This document shows positions 55,566 through 64,000 of a stretch of DNA of 64,000 bases, one piece after another. The first letter of the stretch is position 1; the number at the start of each line of letters is the position of its first letter. This stretch comes from Paracoccaceae bacterium (GTDB taxonomy: Bacteria; Pseudomonadota; Alphaproteobacteria; Rhodobacterales; Rhodobacteraceae). The position numbers and the translations under genes are program-made. Where the stretch lies: assembly GCA_028097405.1 (NCBI GenBank), contig JAOHEK010000006.1:1-64000 (forward strand), read 5' to 3'. Under the pieces are notes generated by a model. It saw only the letters and a program-made list of their open reading frames with translations, had not been told where the DNA came from and ran no database searches.

Positions 55566-56465
55566 TTAAGCATCCGAATTCTGGGGCTCTTCAACGACCT
55601 GGGACAAGGGTTTAGGGCCATTGAACCATGTACAAACGATCAGACCGGACTTCGAAACCGAACTAGATACGTTGAACGCTATTTTCGTTGTCGGCACCAA
55701 AACCCTGATCGACTGGGGTTCGCTGGGGATCACATCGACATCATAAGTATCATTTGGAAGAGGAGCAGAGTTGACTTGAACCGAACGCCGCCTCCAGAAC
55801 GCCGAAACAAAATCAATCGATGCATGTTCAAGCAATTTCGCATTCACAAACACCAGCTCGCCATCGGGCTTGTAGATACTGATTGGAATCGGCCCTTTGG
55901 ACGACAAAGCCGAGATAATCCGATCCATTTCGCCCAGTTCGTTGGTCAGCGTGGCGATTTCTAGATCATTGCGTCCGTGAAACAGGATAGAATCCACATT
56001 TCGGGCGATCTGTTGCAGATACTTCTGCTCGAAAGGCAACCAGTGCCGGGGGGTGTGGCTGATCGTAGAGATCGCGCCAATAGTTTCATTGTCGTGGTTA
56101 ACGACAGGCACGCCCAGATAGCCTACAACCTTATGCGCCCTAACGCGTTTTAGATTGCATAAAACGGGATCTTGGCGTGCATCGACCACGTCAATCATCG
56201 TCGATGTCTCTATTGTACGTGCACAGATAGTTTCGCCGGGGACATACTCGCGCTCGCGAAACGACGGACCCGGTAAGGGATAAGCGCCAATCGCATAGAG
56301 CACCCCGTCTTGAATTACGCCGATAAAAAATTCGTCGGCTTCCAGATCGTCCGCTGCGACCATGGCCAAATGATCAAGTTCTTTGATCAAACCATGAAAG
56401 TCAGCGGCTTCGTGCGCCCACTGCACAGGAACAGGGTGAACCGGTTTCTTGTTGCCCTCTTCCAA
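55566..56465 (-). CDS. GAF-domain protein without visible output domain
   Basis: The 299-residue protein has an N-terminal GAF-like sensor domain (residues about 20-165, with YVPGETICARTIETSTMIDV, VVGYLGVPVVNHDNETIGAI and LPFEQKYLQQIARNV). A second, PAS-like part follows (PIPISIYKPDGELVFVNAKLLEHAS). No kinase, DNA-binding or cyclase domain follows. It may sense a small molecule and act through partners. The start is a TTG at 56465. It precedes the tau genes on the same strand with 278 bases between, so a link to taurine uptake is possible but not shown. Confidence 0.72.
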   Translation of the reverse strand: MEEGNKKPVHPVPVQWAHEAADFHGLIKELDHLAMVAADDLEADEFFIGVIQDGVLYAIGAYPLPGPSFREREYVPGETICARTIETSTMIDVVDARQDPVLCNLKRVRAHKVVGYLGVPVVNHDNETIGAISTISHTPRHWLPFEQKYLQQIARNVDSILFHGRNDLEIATLTNELGEMDRIISALSSKGPIPISIYKPDGELVFVNAKLLEHASIDFVSAFWRRRSVQVNSAPLPNDTYDVDVIPSEPQSIRVLVPTTKIAFNVSSSVSKSGLIVCTWFNGPKPLSQVVEEPQNSDA

Positions 56466-56881
56466 ATGGCCCCCGTCAAATTTGCGCTAACAATGTATAG
56501 ATATAAAAATAATATTTATGTAATGTGACGTGCATTACGTAGTACATAAGCGACTCTCGTCCAAGTTGTACATCTGAATAGGTCGCGAAACTGTAACATT
56601 TTCGAAGATGGAAGGGTGATCCAGACGCGGTCTCGGGGCTTCTTACAATGTCATTAGGCAACTAAACCGCCCCGTATAAGCAGTAACGCGTCGCAAAATC
56701 AAGAAAGCCACGGGATGCGAAAGAGTTGAGATAGTTGTGAAGGTATTTTCCTATCTAACGTAATTCCACCTATGTAATTCTACCTATACGGTCGCGGTTT
56801 CTTGCCTATTTTTTTTGCAAATTTGCGCCGCGGTATCCGAATCTGTCTCCACAAGACCCTGCCCCGTCCTCAGCTACGCCC
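56466..56881. other. 416-base region between GAF gene and leucine operon end
   Basis: The region is AT-rich for this window. It contains a dyad near the GAF start and a 14-base tandem duplication GTAATTCYACCTAT at 56760-56787, followed by a T8 run. No gene, RNA or terminator with a clear stem is visible. Confidence 0.5.
56516..56549. promoter_or_regulatory. nested dyad upstream of the GAF gene
   Basis: TTATGTA (56516-56522) and TACATAA (56543-56549) flank GTAATG-N7-CATTAC (56520-56538). The site is about 50 bases upstream of the GAF-gene start, at a place for a promoter or operator. Confidence 0.4.
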
Positions 56882-58096
56882 CTAGAACTCGGCTTCAAGC
56901 GCGATGGCTGTGGCCTCGCCCCCACCAATGCAGATCGACGCCACACCGCGCTTGGCATTTCGCGCCTTCATCGCCCCCAAAAGCGTGACCAGAATACGCG
57001 CGCCAGAGGCTCCGATCGGGTGTCCTAATGCAACCGCACCGCCATGGATGTTCAACCGTTCGCGCTCGATACCAAGCTCGCGCATCGATGCCATAGGCAC
57101 GCAAGCAAAGGCTTCGTTGATCTCGAACAGATCGACATCGTCCAAGCTCCAACCGATCTTCTTGAAAAGCGCCTGCTTGGCATAGACCGGTGCCGTCGTG
57201 AACCAATCAGGCGCGCCCGCATAAGCGGCATGCCCCACGATCCGCGCCAAGGGTGTCAGCCCTAAAGCCTCAACCTGAGACGCGCGTGCCAACACAAGGG
57301 CCGCAGCCCCATCGTTGATCGAAGACGACGACGCCGCCGTGACTGTCCCGTCTTTCTTGAACGCAGGTCTTAGGTTAGGAATTTTACCGGGATCGATTTT
57401 CTGCGGGCCTTCGTCCTGCGATACCGTCACATCCCCCTTACGGGTCTGCACCGTGACAGGTGCGATTTCCCAATCAAATTGGCCACTTGCCGCCGCTTTT
57501 TGAGCCCGCGCCACGCTTTCGATGGCATAGGCATCCTGATCATCGCGGGTGAATTGATATTTCTCGGCGCAATCTTCCCCAAAGGTACCCATTGAGCGAC
57601 GACGCCCATCGGGGGCCACCTCAAAGGCGTCCTCAAGCCCGTCCATCATCATGTGATCCAACATCTGCGTGTGCCCGATCCGCGCGCCGGCGCGCCCTGA
57701 CGGCAGCAGGTACGGCGCGCCGGTCATGCTTTCCATGCCGCCAGCAACCGCGACGTTGATCGATCCTGCAACCATCGCGTCATGGGCCTGCATCACCGAT
57801 TTCATGCCGGAACCGCAGACCTTGGACACGGTCGTACAGGTCGCCGACACTGGGATGCCTGCGTTCAAGGCCGCTTGCCGCGCAGGCGCTTGGCCCAGAC
57901 CCGCTGACAAGACGTTGCCCATCAAAACCTCGTCCACTTTGTCCGGGGAAAGCCCCGCATCTGCCAGCGCCGCCTTGATCGCTGTCGCCCCAAGATCGGT
58001 TGCCGAAACTCCCGAAAACGTGCCTTGAAAAGCGCCAAGCGGAGTGCGCGCCGCGCCACAAATCATGATCGGGTCTGAAAGGTTTTGTCCGTCCAT
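56882..58096 (-). CDS. acetyl-CoA C-acyltransferase (thiolase)
   Basis: The 404-residue thiolase catalyses the reversible condensation of two acetyl-CoA or the cleavage of acetoacetyl-CoA. The nucleophile cysteine is in VSKVCGSGMKSVMQ near residue 90, the active-site histidine in VALGHPIGASGARI near 360, and the second cysteine in SICIGGGEATAIALE at the end. In this operon it follows HMG-CoA lyase and methylglutaconyl-CoA hydratase, so it probably handles acetoacetyl-CoA made from acetoacetate. The ATG at 58096 has GGAGGA upstream. Confidence 0.93.
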   Translation of the reverse strand: MDGQNLSDPIMICGAARTPLGAFQGTFSGVSATDLGATAIKAALADAGLSPDKVDEVLMGNVLSAGLGQAPARQAALNAGIPVSATCTTVSKVCGSGMKSVMQAHDAMVAGSINVAVAGGMESMTGAPYLLPSGRAGARIGHTQMLDHMMMDGLEDAFEVAPDGRRRSMGTFGEDCAEKYQFTRDDQDAYAIESVARAQKAAASGQFDWEIAPVTVQTRKGDVTVSQDEGPQKIDPGKIPNLRPAFKKDGTVTAASSSSINDGAAALVLARASQVEALGLTPLARIVGHAAYAGAPDWFTTAPVYAKQALFKKIGWSLDDVDLFEINEAFACVPMASMRELGIERERLNIHGGAVALGHPIGASGARILVTLLGAMKARNAKRGVASICIGGGEATAIALEAEF

Positions 58097-58097
58097 C

Positions 58098-58892
58098 TTA
58101 TGATCCTCCACTGGCCCATCTGGGCTTTCGTTTTTCTAGGAACGCCGCAATGCCTTCACGGGCTTCCTCTGTATCCCACGTATCGGCCAGTTTTTCGATG
58201 GTCGCCTCAACCGTCACGTCGTCGATTTTGGGGCCAAGCATCCGCGTCAGTGCTTTCGCGCGCCCAATCGCGCCCGCAGGTAGGCTAAGGTAGGGTAAAA
58301 CTTCCGCTTCAATCGCCGCGTCCAGATCACTTAGGTCCACCACATGCGTCACCAATCCCAGTCGAAGGGCCTCGGCCGCTAGAAAAATACGCGCGTTCAT
58401 AAACACTTGCCGCGCCGCACCTTCGCCAATCCGCGCCATAACGTAAGGTGAAATCGTCGCGGGAATCAAACCAAGCCGCGTTTCCGTCAGCCCAAACTTC
58501 GCATCCGGCGCGGCCAAAACCACATCGCAAACGCACGCCATACCGACGCCACCCCCCAATGCCACACCTTCGACGCGACCAATAACAGGTACCGGCATTA
58601 CGTTTAGCGCCTTCAACATCATCGCCAAACGCCGGGCTTCCACATTGCGCCCCGCACGGTCGGCGTCAATCTGAGCCTGCATCCACGTCAGATCACCGCC
58701 AGCACAAAACACACCGTCCACGCCAGACAAAACAACCACCCGGATCCCCTGCCCGGCAGCCACAGATGCGAACGCTGTCAACTCGTCCATCATCTGCGCC
58801 GACAGCGCATTCTTGCGGCTTGGATTGTTCAAACGCAGCGCCGCTACGCCCCGCGCATCAACATCCACCAAAATCGTTTCATATGCGTCCAT
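58098..58892 (-). CDS. liuC: enoyl-CoA hydratase family, probable methylglutaconyl-CoA hydratase
   Basis: The 264-residue protein has the crotonase fold: NNPSRKNALSAQMMDEL, the oxyanion-hole regions GVFCAGGDLTWMQ and GVALGGGVGMACVCDV, and FGLTETRLGLIPATISPYV with the catalytic glutamate. This motif set is that of AUH/LiuC-type enzymes, which hydrate 3-methylglutaconyl-CoA to HMG-CoA in leucine breakdown. The gene position between MCC alpha / HMG-CoA lyase and thiolase supports this. The start shares one base with the lyase stop (TGATG). Confidence 0.88.
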   Translation of the reverse strand: MDAYETILVDVDARGVAALRLNNPSRKNALSAQMMDELTAFASVAAGQGIRVVVLSGVDGVFCAGGDLTWMQAQIDADRAGRNVEARRLAMMLKALNVMPVPVIGRVEGVALGGGVGMACVCDVVLAAPDAKFGLTETRLGLIPATISPYVMARIGEGAARQVFMNARIFLAAEALRLGLVTHVVDLSDLDAAIEAEVLPYLSLPAGAIGRAKALTRMLGPKIDDVTVEATIEKLADTWDTEEAREGIAAFLEKRKPRWASGGS

Positions 58893-59749
58893 CAATGGGT
58901 GCTCCGTAGGTTTTGCGCAAACTCAGCGGCCTTATTCAAAGCCGCAGGATCAATCCCCGTCTCAAAGCCCTCGACCTCCAACATCGCAACGACGGCCTCA
59001 GTGGCGACATTGCCCGCCGCGCCCGGCGCAAAAGGACAGCCCCCCAAACCGCCAGCCGACGCATCGAACGTTCGAAGCCCAAGCGCCAAAGCAGCGCGGA
59101 TATTATCCAAAGCGCGCCCGCTGGTGTCGTGAAAATGCGCACCGATCTCATCGGCAGGTAAATGCGCCAAAACCGCTTCCAACATTGCTGTCACCCGGTC
59201 CGGCGTGCCCTTACCGATTGTATCGCTAAGCGACACCTCATAGCAGCCAATATCTTTCAAGCTTTTGGCGACATCCGCCACAACATCCGGCGCAATCAAG
59301 CCTTCGTAGGGGCAATCCGTAACACACGAGACATAGCCCCGCACCGGCAGGCCTTCGTCTAAAGAACGCGCAACAACAGGCTGAAATCGCTCAAGACTTT
59401 CGGCAATCGAACAGTTGATGTTCTTCTGACTGAAGGTTTCCGACGCCGCGCCGAAGATCGCGATTTCATCGACGCCTGCTTCCAACGCCCGCTCTAACCC
59501 ATGCATGTTTGGTGTTAGCGCGGTATAGGTCACGCCACTGGCCCGCGTGATGCCCGCAAGCACGTCATCCCCATCGGCCATCTGTGGCACCCATTTCGGT
59601 GACACAAAGCTGGCAGTTTCGATCTTCTTCAAACCCGTGGCCGACAAAAGATCGACCAGCGCGATCTTGTCAGCCGTGGAAATTGCCCGCGTTTCGTTCT
59701 GCAATCCGTCGCGCGGAGCCATTTCGAAGATAAGAACGTCGTCGCTCAC
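58892..59749 (-). CDS. liuE: hydroxymethylglutaryl-CoA lyase
   Basis: The 285-residue TIM-barrel enzyme cleaves HMG-CoA to acetoacetate and acetyl-CoA. The metal and substrate residues appear in FEMAPRDGLQNE (residues 8-19), SFVSPKWVPQMAD, the histidines of GAHFHDTSGRAL near 205 and the catalytic cysteine in GLGGCPFAPGAAGNVATE near 240. The frame overlaps the end of the MCC alpha gene by four bases (ATGA). Confidence 0.95.
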   Translation of the reverse strand: MSDDVLIFEMAPRDGLQNETRAISTADKIALVDLLSATGLKKIETASFVSPKWVPQMADGDDVLAGITRASGVTYTALTPNMHGLERALEAGVDEIAIFGAASETFSQKNINCSIAESLERFQPVVARSLDEGLPVRGYVSCVTDCPYEGLIAPDVVADVAKSLKDIGCYEVSLSDTIGKGTPDRVTAMLEAVLAHLPADEIGAHFHDTSGRALDNIRAALALGLRTFDASAGGLGGCPFAPGAAGNVATEAVVAMLEVEGFETGIDPAALNKAAEFAQNLRSTH

Positions 59750-61695
59750 GGTTCGACCTCGGCCAGTTTAACCAAAGCCGCACCCTGATCGACTTGCTCG
59801 CCTTCGCCCGTGTTCACTTCCGCAATCGTTCCGTCGCGTGGCGCGACCAACCGGTGCTCCATTTTCATGGCCTCAAGCACAAGAAGCGCGTCGCCCTTGG
59901 CCACCACATCGCCCGCTTTGGCCATCACCGAAACAACACGCCCCGTCAAAGGCGCAAGCACCACATCGCCGCTGCCAGCGTCGGCATTGCTGCCCGATTG
60001 CAAAAGCGCGAACCCTCGCGTGGAGCCTTGCCGCTCAACCGAAACGGACTGTTCGTCGGCCAGAACATGAAACCGCACGCGGCGGTCATCGACAATAAAG
60101 GACAGCGCATCACCGACCCAATCCACAGCACTGACGTTCAGTTCACCGTCAGGTGTTTCCAAACGAACCTGTCCGCCAAGTGTCTCAACCGTCACCTGCG
60201 CCTCCTCAAACCGCACGATTTGGCGAGCCGCTCCAAAGTGACGAAAGTTCGCAAGACCAACCAAGCCCAAGCCTGCAGGCACCCGCAAAACACAAAGTGC
60301 TGCCGCCGCCCAGTCAAGCGTCGTGGCGGGCAAATCAGCCACAAGCTCGGCACCCTTTCGCGCGATCAGCCCGGTATCAACATCGCCCGCCTGAAAATCT
60401 TCGTCGCGTGCAAGACGGATCAGAAAATCGCGGTTCGTCTGCACGCCAGCCACTTTCGTGTCTTCCAAAGCGCGCGCCAAAAGCCGCAAGGCCGTGGCCC
60501 GATCCTCACCATGGGTGATGACCTTCGCAATCATCGGATCGTAGTGTTGCGTGATCACGTCGCCTTCGCCCACGCCCGTATCAATCCGCGCATCCGCACC
60601 GAACCACAGCCGGTTTAGTTGGCCGGTGGCAGGCAGAAACGCATTGGCAGGGTCTTCCGCATAAAGCCGCGCTTCAAACGCATGTCCCCGAACCGTGACC
60701 TCGTCTTGGGTGAATGGCAAAGGCTCGCCACCTGCCACGGACAGTTGAAGCGCAACCAGATCAAGCCCTGTCACAGCCTCGGTCACCGGGTGTTCAACTT
60801 GCAGCCGAGTGTTCATTTCCATGAACCAAAAAGCCTTCGGATCAGGGAAGGCCGCGCCGTCGACGATGAACTCAACCGTGCCCGCGCTCGCGTAGTCCAC
60901 CGCCTTCGCCGCAGCCACCGCAGCCGCGCCCATAGCAGCGCGAAGTTCGTCAGTCATACCGGGCGCAGGCGCTTCCTCGATCACCTTTTGATGGCGACGT
61001 TGCAGAGAACAATCACGTTCAAACAGATGCACAACATTTCCATGAGCATCGCCAAAAACCTGTACTTCGATGTGGCGCGGCGATTGGATGTATTTCTCGA
61101 TCAGGCAATGCGGATCGCCGAAACTTGCCTTTCCCTCTCGCGCCGCACTGACAAGCGCGTCGGCAAAATCACCCGGCGCTTCAACCAGCCGCATTCCCTT
61201 GCCGCCACCGCCTGCGCGCGCCTTAATCAACACGGGGTATCCGATTTCAGCGGCTTTCTGGGCAAGGAATTCTGGGTCTTGCTCGGCCCCGTGATAGCCC
61301 GGAACGACTGGGACGCCCGCCTCTTCCATCAAGGTTTTCGCCTGATCTTTCAGGCCCATAGCGCGTATTGCACTGGCAGACGGTCCAACAAAGATCAGCC
61401 CCGCGGCCTCGACAGCTTCAACAAACTCGGGGTTCTCCGACAAAAACCCATAACCCGGATGCACCGCATCAGCACCGGTCAGTTTCGCGGCGTCCAAAAT
61501 CGCATCTGTGCGCAGATAGCTTTCGCTGACAGGAGCCGGGCCAAGCCGTACCGCCTCGTCCGCCATCGCCACATGACGCGCGTCCGCGTCAGCGTCCGAG
61601 TATACCGCCACACTGCCAATGCCCAATTCGCGACAGCTTTTGATGATCCGACAGGCGATCTCGCCCCGGTTCGCGATGAGAAGTTTATTTATCAT
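59746..61695 (-). CDS. liuD: 3-methylcrotonyl-CoA carboxylase, biotin-carboxylase (alpha) subunit
   Basis: The 649-residue protein carries biotin carboxylase and biotin carrier domains. The N-terminus INKLLIANRGEIACRI, the ATP-grasp glycine loop IKARAGGGGKGMRLV near residue 160 and EMNTRLQVEHPVTEAVTG near 280 are intact; the biotinyl lysine is in LVLEAMKMEHRL near residue 615. With MccB it carboxylates 3-methylcrotonyl-CoA to 3-methylglutaconyl-CoA. One hypothetical gene lies between it and mccB. The lyase gene overlaps by four bases. Confidence 0.94.
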   Translation of the reverse strand: MINKLLIANRGEIACRIIKSCRELGIGSVAVYSDADADARHVAMADEAVRLGPAPVSESYLRTDAILDAAKLTGADAVHPGYGFLSENPEFVEAVEAAGLIFVGPSASAIRAMGLKDQAKTLMEEAGVPVVPGYHGAEQDPEFLAQKAAEIGYPVLIKARAGGGGKGMRLVEAPGDFADALVSAAREGKASFGDPHCLIEKYIQSPRHIEVQVFGDAHGNVVHLFERDCSLQRRHQKVIEEAPAPGMTDELRAAMGAAAVAAAKAVDYASAGTVEFIVDGAAFPDPKAFWFMEMNTRLQVEHPVTEAVTGLDLVALQLSVAGGEPLPFTQDEVTVRGHAFEARLYAEDPANAFLPATGQLNRLWFGADARIDTGVGEGDVITQHYDPMIAKVITHGEDRATALRLLARALEDTKVAGVQTNRDFLIRLARDEDFQAGDVDTGLIARKGAELVADLPATTLDWAAAALCVLRVPAGLGLVGLANFRHFGAARQIVRFEEAQVTVETLGGQVRLETPDGELNVSAVDWVGDALSFIVDDRRVRFHVLADEQSVSVERQGSTRGFALLQSGSNADAGSGDVVLAPLTGRVVSVMAKAGDVVAKGDALLVLEAMKMEHRLVAPRDGTIAEVNTGEGEQVDQGAALVKLAEVEP

Positions 61696-62142
61696 CTACG
61701 CCCTGCCCCGAACCGGAAAGCTCTTCACGACCAAAGACAGCTGAGTGATTAAGTCCGAGACCTCAGAAGGCTCCACTGGATAGCTCATTTCTGTAGAACC
61801 TTTTTCACCTTGCTCTCGGAACTTAACATTCACAACGAAAGCGCTATCGACCTTGGCAATCTGAAGTTTGAAATATGGTTCCAACGTCTTGAGTTCGGCT
61901 GAACAAACCGTCTTAGCAACCAATGCTTTGATTTCACCCAGAAACGCAGGGAGTTCGTCAGCCCTTAGGCAGGGCCGCATAACGGCAATCACAATCGGCG
62001 CCGTCAGAGGTTCGAACACTCCGCTCAAGTTCAGTTCGATGTCCGAAATGAGCCAATTGCCGTCCCAATAGCTGTTATTATCTGGATACTGATATCCTTG
62101 AATTCGAACCTTCAGAAAGTCGGCAATTTCAAATCCAATCAT
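61696..62142 (-). CDS. hypothetical protein inside the mcc operon (WapI-immunity-like)
   Basis: The 148-residue protein has no signal peptide and no membrane segment. It reads FLKVRIQGYQYPDNNSYWDG and WLISDIELNLSGVFE near the start and ends with EVSDLITQLSLVVKSFPVRG. The opening resembles WapI-type immunity proteins, but this is only an impression. The start at 62142 has GAGGGA just before it, and the stop is directly followed by the mccA start, so it fits exactly between mccB and mccA. A longer frame back to 62322 overlaps mccB and is not accepted. The function is unknown. Confidence 0.7.
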   Translation of the reverse strand: MIGFEIADFLKVRIQGYQYPDNNSYWDGNWLISDIELNLSGVFEPLTAPIVIAVMRPCLRADELPAFLGEIKALVAKTVCSAELKTLEPYFKLQIAKVDSAFVVNVKFREQGEKGSTEMSYPVEPSEVSDLITQLSLVVKSFPVRGRA

Positions 62143-62146
62143 TCCC

Positions 62147-63751
62147 TCACATCCTAAACAGCCCGAACCGGGTTTCCGGGATCGGGGCGTTAAGCGTGGT
62201 GGCCAGCGACAACGCAAGCACGTCGCGGGATTTGCGAGGATCAATAATACCGTCGTCCCAAAGCCGCGCACTGGCGTAAAGCGGATGGCTTTGGCGATTA
62301 AACATCTCTTCTGTGGGCGCACGGAAAGCAGCCTCTTCGTCGTCGCTCCAGCTTTCGCCGCGCTTTTCCATTGCCGAACGTTTCACAATCGCCAAGGTCC
62401 GTGCCGCCTGTTCGCCGCCCATCACAGCGATGCGCGAATTGGGCCATGTCCACAGGAACCGGGGGCCAAAGGCACGGCCCGCCATGCCATAGTTCCCGGC
62501 CCCATAAGACGCGCCGACGATCATGGTGATCTTGGGCACCGACGTCGTAGACACCGCCGTCACAAGCTTGGCGCCATGGCGCGCGATGCCGCCTTCTTCG
62601 GCTTGCCGTCCCACCATAAAGCCCGTGATGTTTTGAAGAAACACCAGCGGGATGCGGCGCTGTGAACAAAGTTCCACAAAATGCGCACCCTTCTGCGCAC
62701 TTTCGGAAAACAGCACCCCATTGTTAGCAATGATCCCAACCGGCATGCCGTGGACATGGGCAAATCCACAGACCAGTGTTTCGCCAAAGCGCGCTTTGAA
62801 TTCATCGAACCGACTGCCGTCGACCAACCGCGCGATCACCTCACGAATGTCGAACGGGATGCGCGGATCGGTGGGGATGATCCCTATCAGTTCGGCAGGA
62901 TCATAGGCCGGAGCCTCGGGCGTCTGCAGGGCAAGATATGCACCAACCTCCATGCCAAGGTTGCCAACAATCCGCCGCGCGATCTGTAAGGCATGAGCGT
63001 CGTCTTCCGCCAAGTGATCAGCGACGCCCGACAACCGCGTATGCATTTCGCCGCCCCCCAAGTCTTCGGCGCTGACATCCTCGCCCGTCGCCGCTTTGAC
63101 CAAAGGTGGCCCCGCCAGAAAGATGGTGCCTTGGTCGCGAACGATTATCGTCTCATCGCTCATCGCGGGCACATAGGCGCCTCCTGCGGTGCACGACCCC
63201 ATGACAACAGCGATCTGAGGAATGCCCTCGGCGCTCATCTGCGCCTGATTATAAAAGATGCGCCCAAAGTGATCGCGGTCGGGAAAGACCTCGTCCTGAT
63301 TGGGCAGGTTCGCGCCACCGCTGTCCACAAGATAGACGCAAGGTAAGCGATTTTCGCGGGCAATTTCCTGCGCGCGCAAATGCTTTTTCACCGTCAGCGG
63401 AAAATAAGTCCCGCCCTTCACAGTGGCATCATTGGCCAAGATCATCACATGTCGTCCGGCCACTTGTCCCACGCCCGCAATGGCACCGGCTGCCGGTATT
63501 TCGCCGCCGTACATATCATGGGCGGCAAACAATCCGACCTCAAGAAAGGGCGCGCCCGGATCCAGCAAGCCCTGCACACGGTCACGCGGCAACATCTTCC
63601 CACGGCTCAGGTGCCGGTCCCGCGAGCGTTCGGTGCCGCCCAACAAGGCGGCTTCTGCCACAGCTTCAACAGCCACCAACTGAGCTTCCATGCCCAAGCG
63701 GTTGGTTGCGAAATCTTCCGATCCGGTCCTGATCTGACTATCGATCTTCAT
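62147..63751 (-). CDS. liuB: 3-methylcrotonyl-CoA carboxylase, carboxyltransferase (beta) subunit
   Basis: The 534-residue protein is the carboxyltransferase subunit (family with acetyl-CoA and propionyl-CoA carboxylase beta). Seen motifs are [50 protein letters not shown], the acyl-CoA loops [16 protein letters not shown] and the biotin-side loop [18 protein letters not shown] with [20 protein letters not shown]. The start overlaps the stop of the TetR-type gene (ATGA). Confidence 0.95.
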   Translation of the reverse strand: MKIDSQIRTGSEDFATNRLGMEAQLVAVEAVAEAALLGGTERSRDRHLSRGKMLPRDRVQGLLDPGAPFLEVGLFAAHDMYGGEIPAAGAIAGVGQVAGRHVMILANDATVKGGTYFPLTVKKHLRAQEIARENRLPCVYLVDSGGANLPNQDEVFPDRDHFGRIFYNQAQMSAEGIPQIAVVMGSCTAGGAYVPAMSDETIIVRDQGTIFLAGPPLVKAATGEDVSAEDLGGGEMHTRLSGVADHLAEDDAHALQIARRIVGNLGMEVGAYLALQTPEAPAYDPAELIGIIPTDPRIPFDIREVIARLVDGSRFDEFKARFGETLVCGFAHVHGMPVGIIANNGVLFSESAQKGAHFVELCSQRRIPLVFLQNITGFMVGRQAEEGGIARHGAKLVTAVSTTSVPKITMIVGASYGAGNYGMAGRAFGPRFLWTWPNSRIAVMGGEQAARTLAIVKRSAMEKRGESWSDDEEAAFRAPTEEMFNRQSHPLYASARLWDDGIIDPRKSRDVLALSLATTLNAPIPETRFGLFRM

Positions 63752-64000
63752 GGTACCTCTACCGTCAGTCCAACGCTTTGCAAGACCCCTTGCAAGTAAA
63801 ATGCGACCACATCATCGCGACCAAGACATCCGCCATCGCGAAACCAAACGGTTGCGCCGGTCATCATCGACAACAGCATCCGCGCATGGACGGCGGCATC
63901 CGGTACATGAAACACACCTGCGGATACACCGTCTTCTAAGATACCGCGCAGCGTACGTTCATATTGATCGCGTAGCTCTACAATCACGCGTCGGTTATCA
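63748..64000 (-). CDS. TetR-family regulator, C-terminal part cut by window edge
   Basis: About 83 C-terminal codons are visible, and the frame stays open to the window edge. The helical sequence [40 protein letters not shown] and [17 protein letters not shown] fits the ligand-binding domain of TetR/AcrR regulators. The helix-turn-helix lies outside. It is directly upstream of mccB with a four-base overlap, so it probably controls the leucine operon, in the way of LiuR-type regulators, though those are MerR or TetR depending on the group. Confidence 0.75.
   Translation of the reverse strand, partial: DNRRVIVELRDQYERTLRGILEDGVSAGVFHVPDAAVHARMLLSMMTGATVWFRDGGCLGRDDVVAFYLQGVLQSVGLTVEVP

Noticed and set aside
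61619-61752. A plus-strand frame of several hundred codons antisense to mccA
   Set aside because: It is a shadow of the biotin carboxylase gene.

Overview
The window reads as one contiguous piece of a Rhodobacterales (Roseobacter-group) alphaproteobacterial chromosome. The reasons are the gene order glyQ - small membrane protein - glyS - pyruvate,phosphate-dikinase-like gene - cell wall hydrolase, a SAM-II riboswitch in front of metZ, TRAP and taurine ABC transporters, a Gly-rich SecG, a leucine-degradation operon with overlapping reading frames, and GC-rich alphaproteobacterial codon use. I found no rRNA, tRNA, CRISPR array, transposase, integrase or phage gene. The content is mostly core and catabolic.

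Layout. 1-7.7 kb: the 5' end of a methyltransferase gene at the edge, ilvC, an RTX calcium-binding protein, two adjacent Lin0512-family paralogues, an ArsR/SRPBCC pair with a visible double operator, an EamA exporter, glmM and a cell wall hydrolase. 7.9-18.3 kb: a PPDK-like gene broken by a 9-base G tract, glyS/glyQ with a membrane protein between them, a SPOR/peptidoglycan-binding protein with a dead trypsin-like domain, and TrkH. 18.3-24 kb: metZ with riboswitch and terminator, a glutaredoxin, a 2-oxoglutarate dioxygenase and small stress or repeat proteins. 24-30.7 kb: a single-direction TRAP transporter - amidase - 2-hydroxyacid dehydrogenase - 3-hydroxyisobutyrate-dehydrogenase-like operon, probably for uptake and breakdown of an amide or hydroxy/keto acid that I cannot name. 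31-45 kb: housekeeping genes (GST, PilZ, YciB, FtsY, XseA, PurD, RsgA, SecG, PyrG) with hypothetical genes between them. 45-51.7 kb: an exported MBL-fold protein, a TVP38-like membrane protein, a TerB/PhnD-like pair, a lone amino-acid-type ABC ATPase, an acyl-CoA synthetase and a methyltransferase. 51.8-56.5 kb: tauABC, a MerF-like mercury transporter coupled behind tauC, and a divergent-type GAF protein upstream. 56.9-64 kb: the leucine/isovalerate operon (TetR regulator, mccB, a hypothetical gene, mccA, HMG-CoA lyase, methylglutaconyl-CoA hydratase, thiolase).

How the genes work together. The last operon takes 3-methylcrotonyl-CoA through carboxylation, hydration and cleavage to acetoacetate and acetyl-CoA, and a thiolase follows. 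tauABC imports taurine or a similar sulfonate, but no taurine catabolic genes lie here. The TRAP operon couples a TakP/DctP-type binding protein to an amidase and two NAD(P)-dependent dehydrogenases.

I did not find a clear new defence or mobile system. The items most worth a second look are the homopolymer frameshift in the PPDK-like gene, the pseudo-protease, the SAM-II aptamer followed by an intrinsic terminator, the hypothetical gene inside the mcc operon, the TRAP/amidase operon, and the cytosolic PhnD-like protein coupled to TerB. Start positions, hairpins and promoters were located by eye and can be off by a base or two.
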